From Rhodococcoides trifolii (GTDB taxonomy: Bacteria; Actinomycetota; Actinomycetes; Mycobacteriales; Mycobacteriaceae): a stretch of DNA of 64,000 nucleotides. Below, piece after piece: positions 34,459 to 44,300 of this stretch (within the stretch, counting starts at the first letter, position 1; every line of letters begins with the position of its first letter). Position numbers and translations under genes: made by a program. The stretch spans positions 124,001 through 188,000 of the forward strand of contig NZ_BMCU01000005.1 in assembly GCF_014635345.1 (NCBI RefSeq), in the 5' to 3' direction. Under the pieces are notes generated by a model. It was not told the DNA's origin. It did not search any database and saw nothing but the letters and a program-made list of their open reading frames with translations.

Positions 34459-35547
34459 TCAGAATCGAACCCTGGGATCGATGAGCGCGACGATGGCATC
34501 GGTGAGGAAGCTGATCACGGCCACCACGATCGCCAGGAATGTCACGATGCCCTGCACGGCAATGAAGTCGCGAGCCTGCAGATAACGCGCGAGCTGGAAC
34601 CCGAGGCCCTGCCATTCGAACGTCGTCTCGGTCAGTACTGCGCCACCGAGCAATGTGGCGATCTGCAGCCCCATCACGGTGACCACCGGAATGAGCGCAT
34701 TGCGGAACGCGTGGCGACGCGTGACGGTCCGGGCCCCGACCCCGCGTGCCCGCGCGGCCTCGACGTAGCCGGACTGCAGGGTTTGCAGCAGGTTCACACG
34801 GACGAGCCTGAGAAACACTCCCGCAGTAAGCAATCCGAGTGCGACGGCGGGAAGCACGGCATGTTTCAGGACGTCGATGGTGTAGCCGGTGTCGCCGTAG
34901 AGGAACGAGTCGATCAGCAGGATGTTCGTTTTCGGCGACACGTTCTGCAGAGCCAGTTCGACGTTGGTGCTGGCGCGACCCGCGACGGGGAGCCATCCGA
35001 GCTTCACGGCGAAGACGAGCTTGAGAAGCATGCCGACGAAGAACACGGGTGCCGCGTAGAACAGGATCGCCAAGATGCGCAGCGTTCCGTCCGAGAACGA
35101 GTCGCGGTGGGTCGCGGCGAAGAAGCCGAGAGGTACCCCGACGGCGAACGCGACCAGCAGCGCCCAGAACGCGAGTTCCAGTGTCGCGGCGCCGTTGGTG
35201 ATGAGCACGTCGGAAATGGGGACGTTGTTGGTGGAGGCCCGACCGAAGTCTCCCCGCAGGAGCCCGGTCAGGTACTCCCAGTACTGCGTGAGGATCGGCC
35301 GGTCGTAGCCGGCCGCCGCTCGACGTTCGGCGATCTGGTCGGCGGGAAGACGACCTCCGAGAGCTGCGCTGATCGGGTCACCGAGCACGCGCATGAGGAA
35401 GAAGACGACGGTCACCAGGATCCAGGCTGTCGGAATGATCAGCAGGAACCGAATTCCGAGGTAACGGGCGAGCGCGCCGTAGCGTGACGACGCGCTCGCC
35501 CGAGAGTCCTTCCCCACCTCCACCGGTGCCGGCGTGGTGGTGGCCAT
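34459..35547 (-). CDS. Dipeptide ABC transporter permease (DppB-like)
   Basis: A 362-residue permease with six membrane helices. The first helix is followed by the large DppB periplasmic domain (RVLGDPISAALGGRLPADQIAERRAAAGYDRPILTQYWEYL), and the coupling loop is EAARARGVGARTVTRRHAFRNALIPVVT. It begins 2 nt after the binding-protein gene stop, inside a four-gene importer operon. A basic N-terminal extension of about 25 residues precedes the first helix. Confidence 0.92.
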   Translation of the reverse strand: MATTTPAPVEVGKDSRASASSRYGALARYLGIRFLLIIPTAWILVTVVFFLMRVLGDPISAALGGRLPADQIAERRAAAGYDRPILTQYWEYLTGLLRGDFGRASTNNVPISDVLITNGAATLELAFWALLVAFAVGVPLGFFAATHRDSFSDGTLRILAILFYAAPVFFVGMLLKLVFAVKLGWLPVAGRASTNVELALQNVSPKTNILLIDSFLYGDTGYTIDVLKHAVLPAVALGLLTAGVFLRLVRVNLLQTLQSGYVEAARARGVGARTVTRRHAFRNALIPVVTVMGLQIATLLGGAVLTETTFEWQGLGFQLARYLQARDFIAVQGIVTFLAIVVAVISFLTDAIVALIDPRVRF

Positions 35548-35549
35548 GA

Positions 35550-37166
35550 TCAGCCCTTCGAGAGCGGGGTGAAGCGGAACTTGAACGATGCGTCGAGCGT
35601 CTGGTCGACGCCGGACACCTGGTCCGTGCTGACGGCGATCTGCTTGCCTTCGAGCAGCGGGAGGGTCGAGACGAAGTCGGTGGCCATCCGCGTCTGGATC
35701 TGGCCGATGACTGCCTCACGTGCTGCCGGATCGGTCGTCGTGCGCTCCTGGTCGATGAGCGCGGTGATCTCCGGGTTCTCGAAGTGGTTCTGCAAGAAGT
35801 TGTCCGGAGCGAAGAACGGCGTCAGGTAGTTGTCCGCGTCCGGGAAGTCCGGGAACCAGCCGAGCTGGTACACCGGGTAGGTGTCGGCGACACGGGCCTT
35901 GTTGTAGGTGTTCCACTCCGTCGACTGCAGGTTGACGGTGAACAGACCCGACGCTTCGAGCTGCGACTTCACGGCCGCGTACTCCTCGGACGAGCTGGAC
36001 CCGTAGTGATCCGGGTTGTACTGCAAGTTGATCGCGACCGGAGTGGTGACGCCTGCGGCACTGAGGAATCCGGCTGCCTCGTCCTTGTTCGGGGTTTCGC
36101 CGTACACATCCTTGAACGCGGTGTTGGATCCGGCGAGACCGCTGGGGACCACCGACCACGCGGGGGTGTACGTGCCCTTGTAGACGTTGTCCGACAACGC
36201 CTGTCGGTCGACCGACGCCGCCATGGCCTTGCGGATGGCGAGCTTCTGCTCGGGCGTTCCGCCGGGCATGGTGTTGAGGTTGAACACGATGTAGCGCAGC
36301 TCGCCGCCGGGGCCGTTGTGCACGGTGAGTCCGTTGACTGAGGTGAGCGAGTCGATGTCGGTGGGTGTGAGCGAGCGCCACGCCACGTCGATCGACTTGT
36401 TCTGCATGTCGAGCTTGAGATTGTCCGAGCTGGTGTAGGTGCGCAGGGTGACGCTGCCGGTCTTGGGCGCTCCGAGCGCGCCCTTGTATCCGTCGAACTT
36501 CGAGAAGCTGACGAGCGAGTTCTTCTCGTAGCTGTCGATGGAGTAGGGGCCGGCGAACGGCTTCGCGGCGACGATCGCGTTGTCGTCCATGATCGAGTCG
36601 GCGGGGAACACCTTCTCGTCCACGATCGGGCCCGTGTTGGTGGCGAGGGTCTGCGGGAACGTCTGGTCGTTGGCGGACTTCAACGTGAAGTCGACCGTCG
36701 TCGGCGTCGGTGCGGCGACCGAGGCGAGATTCGCGAGCAGCGAAGCCGGACCGTTGGGGTCGTTGATCGCGACGATGCGGTCGAAGGAGAACTTGACGCT
36801 GGCGGAGGTGAGCGGGTCACCGTTGGCGAAGGTCAGGCCGTCCTTCAGAGTGCAGGAGTACACGGTGGGAGTGCTGAAGTCGCAGCTCTGCGCGGCGTCG
36901 GGAACGAGTTCGTCGCTACCGGGCGCGTAGTTCATCAGGAACGGATAGACCTGGTTCATGATGGTGAACGAGCCGTTGTCGTAGGACGCGGCGGGGTCGA
37001 GTGCGTACACCTGATCGGTGGTTCCGACGAGAAGTGCGGCGCCGGCGTCGCCGGACCCTGAGGAACCCTCGTCGGTGCGTCCCGATCCGCACGCCGCGGC
37101 AGTGAGTGCGGCGACGGACAGGATCGAGATCAAAGCGGTGGTGCGTCCTCTGGAGGGCACGCTCAT
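35550..37166 (-). CDS. Peptide-binding lipoprotein (SBP family 5, DppA-like)
   Basis: A 538-residue extracytoplasmic solute-binding protein of family 5. The ATG at 37166 gives a signal peptide (MSVPSRGRTTALISILSVAA) ending LTAAACGS, a slightly atypical lipobox with Cys as the likely lipidated residue. The fold shows YALDPAASYDNGSFTIMNQVYPFL, YSCTLKDGLTFANGDPLTSASVKFSFDRI and AIRKAMAASVDRQALSDNVYKG. It delivers peptides to the permeases downstream. The gene cluster lies between purM and purF. Confidence 0.92.
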   Translation of the reverse strand: MSVPSRGRTTALISILSVAALTAAACGSGRTDEGSSGSGDAGAALLVGTTDQVYALDPAASYDNGSFTIMNQVYPFLMNYAPGSDELVPDAAQSCDFSTPTVYSCTLKDGLTFANGDPLTSASVKFSFDRIVAINDPNGPASLLANLASVAAPTPTTVDFTLKSANDQTFPQTLATNTGPIVDEKVFPADSIMDDNAIVAAKPFAGPYSIDSYEKNSLVSFSKFDGYKGALGAPKTGSVTLRTYTSSDNLKLDMQNKSIDVAWRSLTPTDIDSLTSVNGLTVHNGPGGELRYIVFNLNTMPGGTPEQKLAIRKAMAASVDRQALSDNVYKGTYTPAWSVVPSGLAGSNTAFKDVYGETPNKDEAAGFLSAAGVTTPVAINLQYNPDHYGSSSSEEYAAVKSQLEASGLFTVNLQSTEWNTYNKARVADTYPVYQLGWFPDFPDADNYLTPFFAPDNFLQNHFENPEITALIDQERTTTDPAAREAVIGQIQTRMATDFVSTLPLLEGKQIAVSTDQVSGVDQTLDASFKFRFTPLSKG

Positions 37167-37330
37167 GGTGGGACGTCCTTCGTAGGTGCTCTGTGATTCG
37201 GTGAACGGCACGTTACCGAGTCCCGGTGTCGTTCATATGACGAACACTACGAATTTTTTAACATGACCGGTACTTACCTGTCAGACGGCAGGACCGGAGG
37301 TAGAAATTCAGTGCGGACAGCCCGCATCGA

Positions 37331-38869
37331 TCAGGGCCGAGACAGCGCGCTGACGTTGTCGTCGTCCGGCACCAGCGGATCACCCGCGGTGCGGCCGAGG
37401 ATGCCTTCGAGGACGTTCTTGCCCATCGACGCCTCGCTGGGAAGCGCGATCGGGTAGTTGCCGTCGAAGCACGCAGCGCACAGTCGAGACTTTGGTTGCT
37501 CGGACGCGGCGATCATGCCCTCGATGGAGATGTAGCCGAGCGAGTCCGCGCCGATGGCGTGCCGCACACCTTCGAGAATGCCGTCCTCGGAATCCATACC
37601 GTTCGCGATCAACTCGGCGGGCGAGGCGAAATCGATGCCGTAGAAGCAGGGCCACCGCACCGGCGGTGACGCGATGCGCACGTGGATCTCCAGTGCGCCC
37701 GCTTCGCGCAGCATCCGGATCAGTGCGCGCTGGGTGTTTCCGCGCACGATCGAATCATCCACCACCACAAGGCGTTTGCCGCGGATGACTTCCTTGAGCG
37801 GGTTGAGCTTGAGACGGATACCGAGCTGACGAATGGTCTGCGACGGCTGAATGAACGTGCGGCCGACGTACGCGTTCTTCATCAGACCCTGGCCGTACGG
37901 AATGCCCGAACCTTGGGCGTAACCGACTGCGGCAGGCGTCCCCGATTCGGGTACCGGAATGACCAGGTCGCCCTCGGCGGGGTGTTCCTCGGCCAGTCGA
38001 CGACCGATCTCGACGCGTGTCGAGTGCACCGAACGTCCGCCGATCACGCTGTCCGGTCGAGCCAGGTAGACGTACTCGAAGATGCAGCCCTTGGGCTCGG
38101 GGGTGGCGAAGCGGGACGAGCGAACTCCGTCGGCGTCGATGGCCAGCAGTTCGCCGGGCTCGATATCGCGAACGAACGACGCGCCGACGATGTCGAGTGC
38201 CGCTGTTTCCGACGCGACGACCCACCCGCGGTCGAGCCGTCCCAGCGACAGCGGGCGGACACCGTGCTTGTCGCGAGCTGCGTACAGGGTGTGCTCGTCC
38301 ATGAAGGTGAGGCAGAACGCGCCTTCGAGCGTCGGCAGCAGCTCCATCGCGGACTGCTCGAGCGTGCTGTCCGCGGCTCCATGAGCCAGCAGCGCCCCGA
38401 CGACGTCGGAATCGGAGGTGCCGCTCCCGCGACGGTTCCCCATCAATCCGGCTTCGCGGGCGCGCGATGCCAGTTCGGTGGTGTTGACCAGATTGCCGTT
38501 GTGGCCGAGCGCGACTCCGCTGCCGGCGGCGGTGGTGCGGAAGATCGGCTGCGCGTTCTCCCACGTGGTGGATCCGGTGGTGGAGTAGCGGCAGTGACCG
38601 ATGGCGACGTGTCCTGGCATCGCGCCGAGCGTTTGCTCGTCGAACACCTGACTGACCAGGCCGAGATCCTTGAACACCAGCACCTGGGATCCGTCCGCGA
38701 CGGCAATTCCGGCCGCTTCCTGGCCGCGATGCTGCAGGGCGTAGAGGCCGTAGTACGACATTTTTGCGACGTCTTCACCGGGCGCCCAGACTCCGAAGAC
38801 TCCACATTCCTCGCGTGGCTCGGTTTCGGGTTCGTCCATCGAGGAGGGTGTGGATGGTGCAGATGTCAC
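37331..38869 (-). CDS. purF: Amidophosphoribosyltransferase
   Basis: A 512-residue enzyme catalysing the committed step of purine synthesis (PRPP plus glutamine to phosphoribosylamine). A propeptide of about 20 residues precedes the catalytic N-terminal Cys in PREECGVFGVWAPGEDVAK. The glutaminase domain follows (HCRYSTTG, HNGNLVN), then the PRTase domain with VVDDSIVRGNTQRALI. The CxxxC-type cysteines (CFYGID, CAACFDGNYP) fit the Fe-S-bearing type. The GTG at 38869 is the probable start; the frame extends further upstream without family similarity. Confidence 0.94.
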   Translation of the reverse strand: MTSAPSTPSSMDEPETEPREECGVFGVWAPGEDVAKMSYYGLYALQHRGQEAAGIAVADGSQVLVFKDLGLVSQVFDEQTLGAMPGHVAIGHCRYSTTGSTTWENAQPIFRTTAAGSGVALGHNGNLVNTTELASRAREAGLMGNRRGSGTSDSDVVGALLAHGAADSTLEQSAMELLPTLEGAFCLTFMDEHTLYAARDKHGVRPLSLGRLDRGWVVASETAALDIVGASFVRDIEPGELLAIDADGVRSSRFATPEPKGCIFEYVYLARPDSVIGGRSVHSTRVEIGRRLAEEHPAEGDLVIPVPESGTPAAVGYAQGSGIPYGQGLMKNAYVGRTFIQPSQTIRQLGIRLKLNPLKEVIRGKRLVVVDDSIVRGNTQRALIRMLREAGALEIHVRIASPPVRWPCFYGIDFASPAELIANGMDSEDGILEGVRHAIGADSLGYISIEGMIAASEQPKSRLCAACFDGNYPIALPSEASMGKNVLEGILGRTAGDPLVPDDDNVSALSRP

Positions 38870-39008
38870 GGGTAGCGCTCCCTGTGGGCTAGGCGAGGGG
38901 TGCAGGCCTGAGTCTACGGCCTCCCCGATCAACAACACGACCTCGATCCCGACCGATTCCGAGCGTGTGTGTGATCCCTACCTCAGAGCAAGAGGGCATC
39001 ATCGAGGG

Positions 39009-39524
39009 ATGAAGCGAAACTTGCCTCCCGGCGTCGAGCCCGAAACACCCGGCCCCGGCCAGGAATCCGTCTGGGATTACCCGAGGCCCCCACTACTGGA
39101 ATCGTCGACGAAGAGAGCCGTGGTCCGTTTCGGTGAATCAGTGGTCGCCGACAGCCGTGGGCCGTGGCGCGTTCTGGAGACGTCGCACCCTCCCACCTGG
39201 TACATCCCGCGCTCCGACGTCGATTCGAGCCGAATCCGTCGGTCCGCCGCCCGCTCGACCATGTGTGAGTGGAAGGGTGCGGCCACCTACTGGGACATCG
39301 TCGGCGACGACGGGTCGGTTCTCGAAGCGGGCGGGTGGAGCTACGAGTCACCGACCGCGCCGTTCCGCGACATCGCCGGTGCCCTGTCCTTCTCCCCCGC
39401 TCAACTGACGTGCGAGTTGGCCGGGGAAACCGCCCTCGCGCAAGAGGGCGGCTTCTACGCGGGGTGGATCACGTCGGACGTCGTGGGGCCGTTCAAGGGG
39501 ATTCCTGGCTCCTGGGGGTGGTGA
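39009..39524 (+). CDS. DUF427 domain protein
   Basis: A 171-residue protein of the DUF427 family (beta-barrel-like, PF04248). Visible motifs are VRFGESVVADSRGPWRVLETSHPPTWYIPRSDV, STMCEWKGAATYWDI and the C-terminal GGFYAGWITSDVVGPFKGIPGSWGW. The family function is unknown. The ATG at 39009 is chosen because the basic/Pro start MKRNLPPGVEPE is conserved-looking. It is divergent from purF and convergent with the following SDR. Confidence 0.87.
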   Translation: MKRNLPPGVEPETPGPGQESVWDYPRPPLLESSTKRAVVRFGESVVADSRGPWRVLETSHPPTWYIPRSDVDSSRIRRSAARSTMCEWKGAATYWDIVGDDGSVLEAGGWSYESPTAPFRDIAGALSFSPAQLTCELAGETALAQEGGFYAGWITSDVVGPFKGIPGSWGW

Positions 39525-39540
39525 TCGTCGAGCGCGCCTT

Positions 39541-40206
39541 CTAGTCCGCGCTCACCTGGAACCGGAACCGGTCGCGCTTGATGTGCAGGTCCCACAGGTG
39601 CTCGGCAAGCACCTTCGGATCCTTCTCCGGATCTCCCTCGACGATCGCGCCGCCGATGATCAGCTGCGACACCTGGATGCCCTCCTCGCCGAGTGCCTCG
39701 TTCAGCAACTGGGCGTAGGCGGCCTGGCCTGCGAAGGCAATGGACGTACCGGTGACGTTGCGGCCGGGCGTCACCGCGGATCCACCGTTGACGAACAGAA
39801 TGGTTCCTTTGTTCTCGCCGAGGAAGCGCATACCCGGAATCACCTGGTGCACAGCCGCAATGGGGCCGTAAATCGAGAACTCGACCGGTCCCACCATGTC
39901 GGCGGGCGTCGTCTCGAGAACGGGCCGCATGAAGTCCTTCTGCGGCAGCGGACTGTACTGCAGCACCTCGATGGGGCCGAGCGCCTCGGTGATCTGCTCG
40001 AGTGCGTGCGCGATCGACGCGGGGTCGCGCACGTCGGCGGCGAAGCCCTTGGCCTGGATGCCCTCGGAAGCCAGATCGTCGGCCAACGCGTCGACACGTG
40101 TCTGGTTACGCGAGACCAGACCCACCGCGAAGCCTTCCGAGGCGAATTTGCGTGCCACGGCCGCGCCGAGTCCGGAACCTGCTCCGATGATTGCTATTGA
40201 AGTCAT
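39541..40206 (-). CDS. SDR family oxidoreductase
   Basis: A 221-residue short-chain dehydrogenase. The ATG at 40206 opens the Rossmann motif MTSIAIIGAGSGLGAAVARKFASEGF, followed by LVSRNQTRVDAL and DVRDPAS. The usual catalytic YxxxK is not evident; the equivalent region reads SIAFAGQAAYAQLLNEAL. It may therefore be a divergent or non-reductive member. Substrate unknown. It is convergent with the DUF427 gene and divergent from the TA pair. Confidence 0.78.
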   Translation of the reverse strand: MTSIAIIGAGSGLGAAVARKFASEGFAVGLVSRNQTRVDALADDLASEGIQAKGFAADVRDPASIAHALEQITEALGPIEVLQYSPLPQKDFMRPVLETTPADMVGPVEFSIYGPIAAVHQVIPGMRFLGENKGTILFVNGGSAVTPGRNVTGTSIAFAGQAAYAQLLNEALGEEGIQVSQLIIGGAIVEGDPEKDPKVLAEHLWDLHIKRDRFRFQVSAD

Positions 40207-40264
40207 ACCCAGTGCAAGACACCCAACCGCCCGGACTATTCCCATGTCGCCGACGAGCGCACTT

Positions 40265-40298
40265 GTAGCATGCTGCTACAGTCGTAGCAGAACGCTAC
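40265..40298 (+). promoter_or_regulatory. Twin GTAGC-N5-GCTAC palindromes (probable TA operator)
   Basis: GTAGC-ATGCT-GCTAC (40265-40279) and GTAGC-AGAAC-GCTAC (40284-40298) have identical half-sites and are offset by 19 nt, about two helical turns. They end 13 nt before the antitoxin ATG. This is the expected layout for cooperative autorepression by a dimeric antitoxin. Confidence 0.72.
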
Positions 40299-40311
40299 AG
40301 AAGAGGACGTC

Positions 40312-40698
40312 ATGACAGTCGCCGATCGTGTCACTCGGGTTGCCGCCGACCTGGCAGACAGCGCAGCAGCTGAAGGGGCGCGCCAAAGTCGTTCCGCAAA
40401 ACAACAACTCGACCATTGGGCCCGCGTGGGACGGGCGGTATCGAGTCAACACACCGCATCACGCCGCCGCGTCGAAGCCGCTCTCGGAGGGGACCTGAAC
40501 ACGACCGACCTGACCGTGGAGGAAGGTGTCGTGTTCAACGCCGAAATTTCCGCGGCGATCGACGAGAGCCTTGCCGACGCTCACTACGGCAATCTCCTAG
40601 CCGCACAGAACATCACCACCGTTGCGCTGGACGAGCTCGGGAACATCGTCGAGCATCGACCCGACGGCACCGTCGCGGTCGTGGAGCAACACTCCTGA
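40312..40698 (+). CDS. ParD-like antitoxin
   Basis: A 128-residue protein. The N-terminus (RVTRVAADLADSAAAEGARQSRSAKQQLDHWARVGRAV) matches the ParD_like pattern, a ribbon-helix-helix-type DNA-binding region with the S-AKQQLDHWARVG helix. A hydrophilic C-terminal half could embrace the toxin. The ATG is preceded by AGAGGA. Two palindromes lie directly upstream. Its stop codon overlaps the start of the downstream zeta-like kinase (CTGA). I infer a type II antitoxin that represses its own operon. Confidence 0.72.
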   Translation: MTVADRVTRVAADLADSAAAEGARQSRSAKQQLDHWARVGRAVSSQHTASRRRVEAALGGDLNTTDLTVEEGVVFNAEISAAIDESLADAHYGNLLAAQNITTVALDELGNIVEHRPDGTVAVVEQHS

Positions 40699-41273
40699 AA
40701 CGTCTCGATCTGGTCGTCGGATGCAACGGTGCCGGTAAATCCACCTTTGTCGCCCTCACCCTTGCACCGTTGCTTCCCCGTAGCGCCTTCGTCAACGCAG
40801 ACGAGATCGCCAAGCAGCGGTGGCCCGAAGATCCCGCGTCCCGTTCGTACGACGCCGCCCTCGTGGCAGCGGATACCCGCACAGCGCTGATCGACGCGGG
40901 CCGCTCCTTCATCGCGGAGACCGTGTTCTCTCACGAGTCGAAGCTCCGCTTGGTCGAGCACGCACGCGTCGCGGGATACACGATCGAACTCCACGTCGTG
41001 ATGATTCCCGAAGATCTTGCGGTGCACAGAGTTGCGAGCCGAGTGCGGGCTGGAGGCCACTCGGTCCCCGAGGTCAAGATACGCGAACGATACGGGCGCC
41101 TGTGGGCGCTGGTAGCCCGTGCGGCACCGCACTGTGACACAACCACGTTCTACGACAACAGCACCGTTCGCGGCCCGCGCGTGGTCGCGAGGGTCGTCGG
41201 CGGCGTTGCGGTGGGACACCTGGAATGGCCGAGCTGGACACCTAGGGCGCTCACGGATCGCTGGTCGAGTTAG
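40695..41273 (+). CDS. Zeta-toxin-like kinase
   Basis: A 192-residue P-loop kinase related to zeta toxins, which phosphorylate UDP-amino-sugars. The Walker A motif is VVGCNGAGKST; the catalytic Asp region is FVNADEIAKQRWP; SFIAETVFSHESKLRLV and RVRAGGHSVPEVKIRERYGRLW carry the substrate and lid residues. No ATG, GTG or TTG lies close in frame. The frame begins naturally at CTG (40695), with GGAG 9 nt upstream and a 4-nt overlap with the antitoxin stop (CTGA). An unusual CTG start is therefore likely. Together with the ParD-like partner it forms a putative TA module. Confidence 0.75.
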   Translation: MKRLDLVVGCNGAGKSTFVALTLAPLLPRSAFVNADEIAKQRWPEDPASRSYDAALVAADTRTALIDAGRSFIAETVFSHESKLRLVEHARVAGYTIELHVVMIPEDLAVHRVASRVRAGGHSVPEVKIRERYGRLWALVARAAPHCDTTTFYDNSTVRGPRVVARVVGGVAVGHLEWPSWTPRALTDRWSS

Positions 41274-41318
41274 TCGCTATATGCGACCGGGCGGGTGTCA
41301 TGTCCGGGCTACTCGAGG

Positions 41319-44300
41319 TCAGTACACGTCGCGCACGTAGCGCTTATCCGCGACCAACTTCTTCCTGAACGCCAGCGCGTCGTCCTCGCTCAATTTGCCG
41401 TGCACGGACGCAATGGTCAGCAATGTGTCGTCGACATCCTTCGCCATCCGCGACGCATCTCCGCACACGTACACGTTGGCACCGTCCTGCAGCCATTTCC
41501 AGAACTCGGCCCCGTGCTCGATCATCCTGTCCTGCACATAGATCCGCTCACGTTGGTCGCGCGAGAAGGCCAGGTCGAGCCGGCTGAGGAACCCGTCACG
41601 GAACATGTCCTCGAGCTCGGTGCGGTAGTAGAAGTTGTGGTCGGCATGCTGATCGCCGAAGAAGAGCCAGTTGCGGCCGGCGTGGCCGAGCGCACGGCGG
41701 TGGTGCAGAAACCCGCGAAACGGTGCGATGCCGGTGCCGGGCCCGATCATGATCATGGGCGTCGAGGGGTCGGACGGTGGACGAAAATGCGGTGACTTCT
41801 GCAGGTACACCGGGACGGTTCCCGCTCGGTCGGCCAGGTACGTCGAGCAGACACCCCCGAGTTCGCTGTCGTTCTCTCCGCGGTAGCGCACCACCGACAC
41901 CGTCAGCTGCACTTCCTGCGGACTCACGAGCGGGCTCGACGAGATCGAGTACTGCCGGGGCGCAAGCTTCTTGAGCACGCTGTTCCACTCGACCATGTCT
42001 GCGTGTACGGGGAAAGCCCGTAGCAGATCCGGGGCTTGGCGGCCGTAGAGCCAGTTGTCGAGCTCGGTCCGGTTGTCGCGCCGGAGGAGCTTCGCCAACT
42101 TGGGGTCCGAGTTGCGGGCGGCGACGAAGTCGAGAAGCGCGGGCGAGACTTTCGCGATGTCGTACCGCGTCGCCAACGCCTCGGACAGTGGTGTCTCCAT
42201 GCCGTCCATGTCGACCGAGCGGGAACCGTCCAATCCGGTTGCCGCCAGCCAGGCACGCACCGTGGTCGGTGAATTGCGGGGAACGATGCCCAACGAGTCG
42301 CCCGGTTCGTACGTCGCACCCGAGTCACCGAGATCGAATCCGAACTGCCGCACTTCCTTGGCCGAGTTCGGGCTCGACAGAACGACATTGGTGGTCAGGG
42401 TGGCGTGCACCGGATCGGCCTTCGTGAACTTCTTCGCCGCGGTTCGTTCGAGGACGGCGACGCCTCCACCACTGTCGGACGGGGTTCCGATCGCCGTCGG
42501 CTCGTTCTCGCCGAGTGCCTGCGCGAGGGCCGACAACCAGTCGGCGGCCGCCTCGTCCTCGCCCGGTTCGCATCGCACGAGATCGACGAGGCGCCGGGCG
42601 CCCAACGATTCGAAGCGTGCGTCCAGTGCGCGTGCGTGCCCGCAGAAGTCGTCGTACGACGAATCGCCCATGCCGAGTACGGCGAAGCGGACCCCATCGA
42701 GAGACGGGGCGTTCTCCGCGGTGATGCGCGACCAGAAATCGGCGCCGTTGTCGGGTGGGCCCCCATCGCCGAAGGTACTGCTGACCACGACAACGGCACC
42801 GGTCAGCGCGCCCGGGTCGCAGTCGTCCATGTTCGTCAGTTCCGGTCGAAGCCCGGCGTCCGACAACCGGGCTGCGCACGACTGTGCGAACTCCTCGGCG
42901 TTCCCCGTCTGCGACGCCCAGAGTACCGAGACCCGTTCACGGTCGTCGGCGACAGACTCGACCGGTGCTATTGCGCGCGAATACATTCCGGCAAGCAGAC
43001 CGTCGACCCACACGCGTGTCGACTGCGACAACGGCGCTGCGGCAGGAAGGCTCGGCACCCCATGCACGTCACCCACCAGTGCCGACAGAAAACCACCGAC
43101 GTACATCTTCTCGACGTCACTCAACACCGGTACTGCCTGTGCCGCGATACCCAGGACGGACGCAAGAGGATGAACTGCCGCGGGCTCGGCGACGGGAGCC
43201 ACCGCTCGTAGGGCCACCGCACACACCTTGAACTCCGGTTGCAGCGACACCGGGTCGACCGCGTCGTTGGTCACCGCGTTGACCGTGAGGTATTCGCCCT
43301 GCTCGTCGTTCCAGTGAAAGGGCGCGAACACGTTGCCGCGCAACACCCGATCCGTCACGACGACAGGGAGGACGGCGCGGCCGCGACGCGATCCGATCTC
43401 CAGGCGAGCGCCGTCGGAGACGCCGAGGCGATCGGCGTCGTCCGGGTGCACCTCGACGAACGGGCCGGGGTTCAGCTTGTTGAGTTTGGCCACCTTTCCC
43501 GTCTTCGTCATGGTGTGCCACTGATGCTGTAGCCGTCCGGTATTGAGCACGAACGGGTAGTCGTCGTCGGGAAGTTCGGCGGCGTCCATGTGCGGTCGGC
43601 CGAAGAACACCGCACGGCGATTCGCGGTCGGAAACGCCAGTCGCGGCCGATGACCGTCGGAGTCGACGAAGAGGTCCTGGCTGACGCCGTCGTTCACGTA
43701 CCGGACGGGGTGGCGATCGGCGTCGTCGTCCGGCGGAACCGGCCACTGCAGCGGCGTCTCGCGCAACCGGTCGTAGGAAGCGCCCCGCAGGTCGTAGCCG
43801 GTCTTGGGATTGGAGAAGCGTCGAATTTCCTCGAACACGTCCTCGCTGCTCTTGTAGTCGAAGTCTGCCTCGAAACCCAACGCGCACGCCATGTCTGCGA
43901 TGAGCCGCCAGTCCGGCCGAGAATCTCCGGCGGGTTCGATGGACTGCTGCAGCAACGTCATGTTGCGCTCGGAGTTGATCATCACGGCATCTGCTTCGGA
44001 CCACAGCGTGGCCGGGAGCAGAATGTCCGCATAGGCGTTGGTGGCGGTATCGGTGTAGGTGTCCTGGGCTATCACCAACTCGGCCGCTTCCAGACCGGCG
44101 ACCACAGTCTTGCGGTTCGCAACGGATGCAACAGGATTGGTGCAGATGATCCACACAGCCTTGATGTCGCCCTCCGCGAGGCGGGAGAACATCTCGATGG
44201 TGCCGGGGCCGACGTCGGTGCGGATGGTCCCCTCGTCGAGCCCCCACTGCCGCTCGACGAACGCCCGGTCGTCGGGCGAGATCACGGCGCGCTGGCCGGG

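Noticed and set aside
39541-40206. Treating the 221-residue SDR as a classical dehydrogenase with YxxxK
   Set aside because: The nucleotide-binding motif is clear but the catalytic pair could not be located, so no activity is assigned.
41273-41287. GTCGC-TATAT-GCGAC hairpin after the zeta-like gene
   Set aside because: It is a 5-bp stem without a U-tract; too small to call a terminator.
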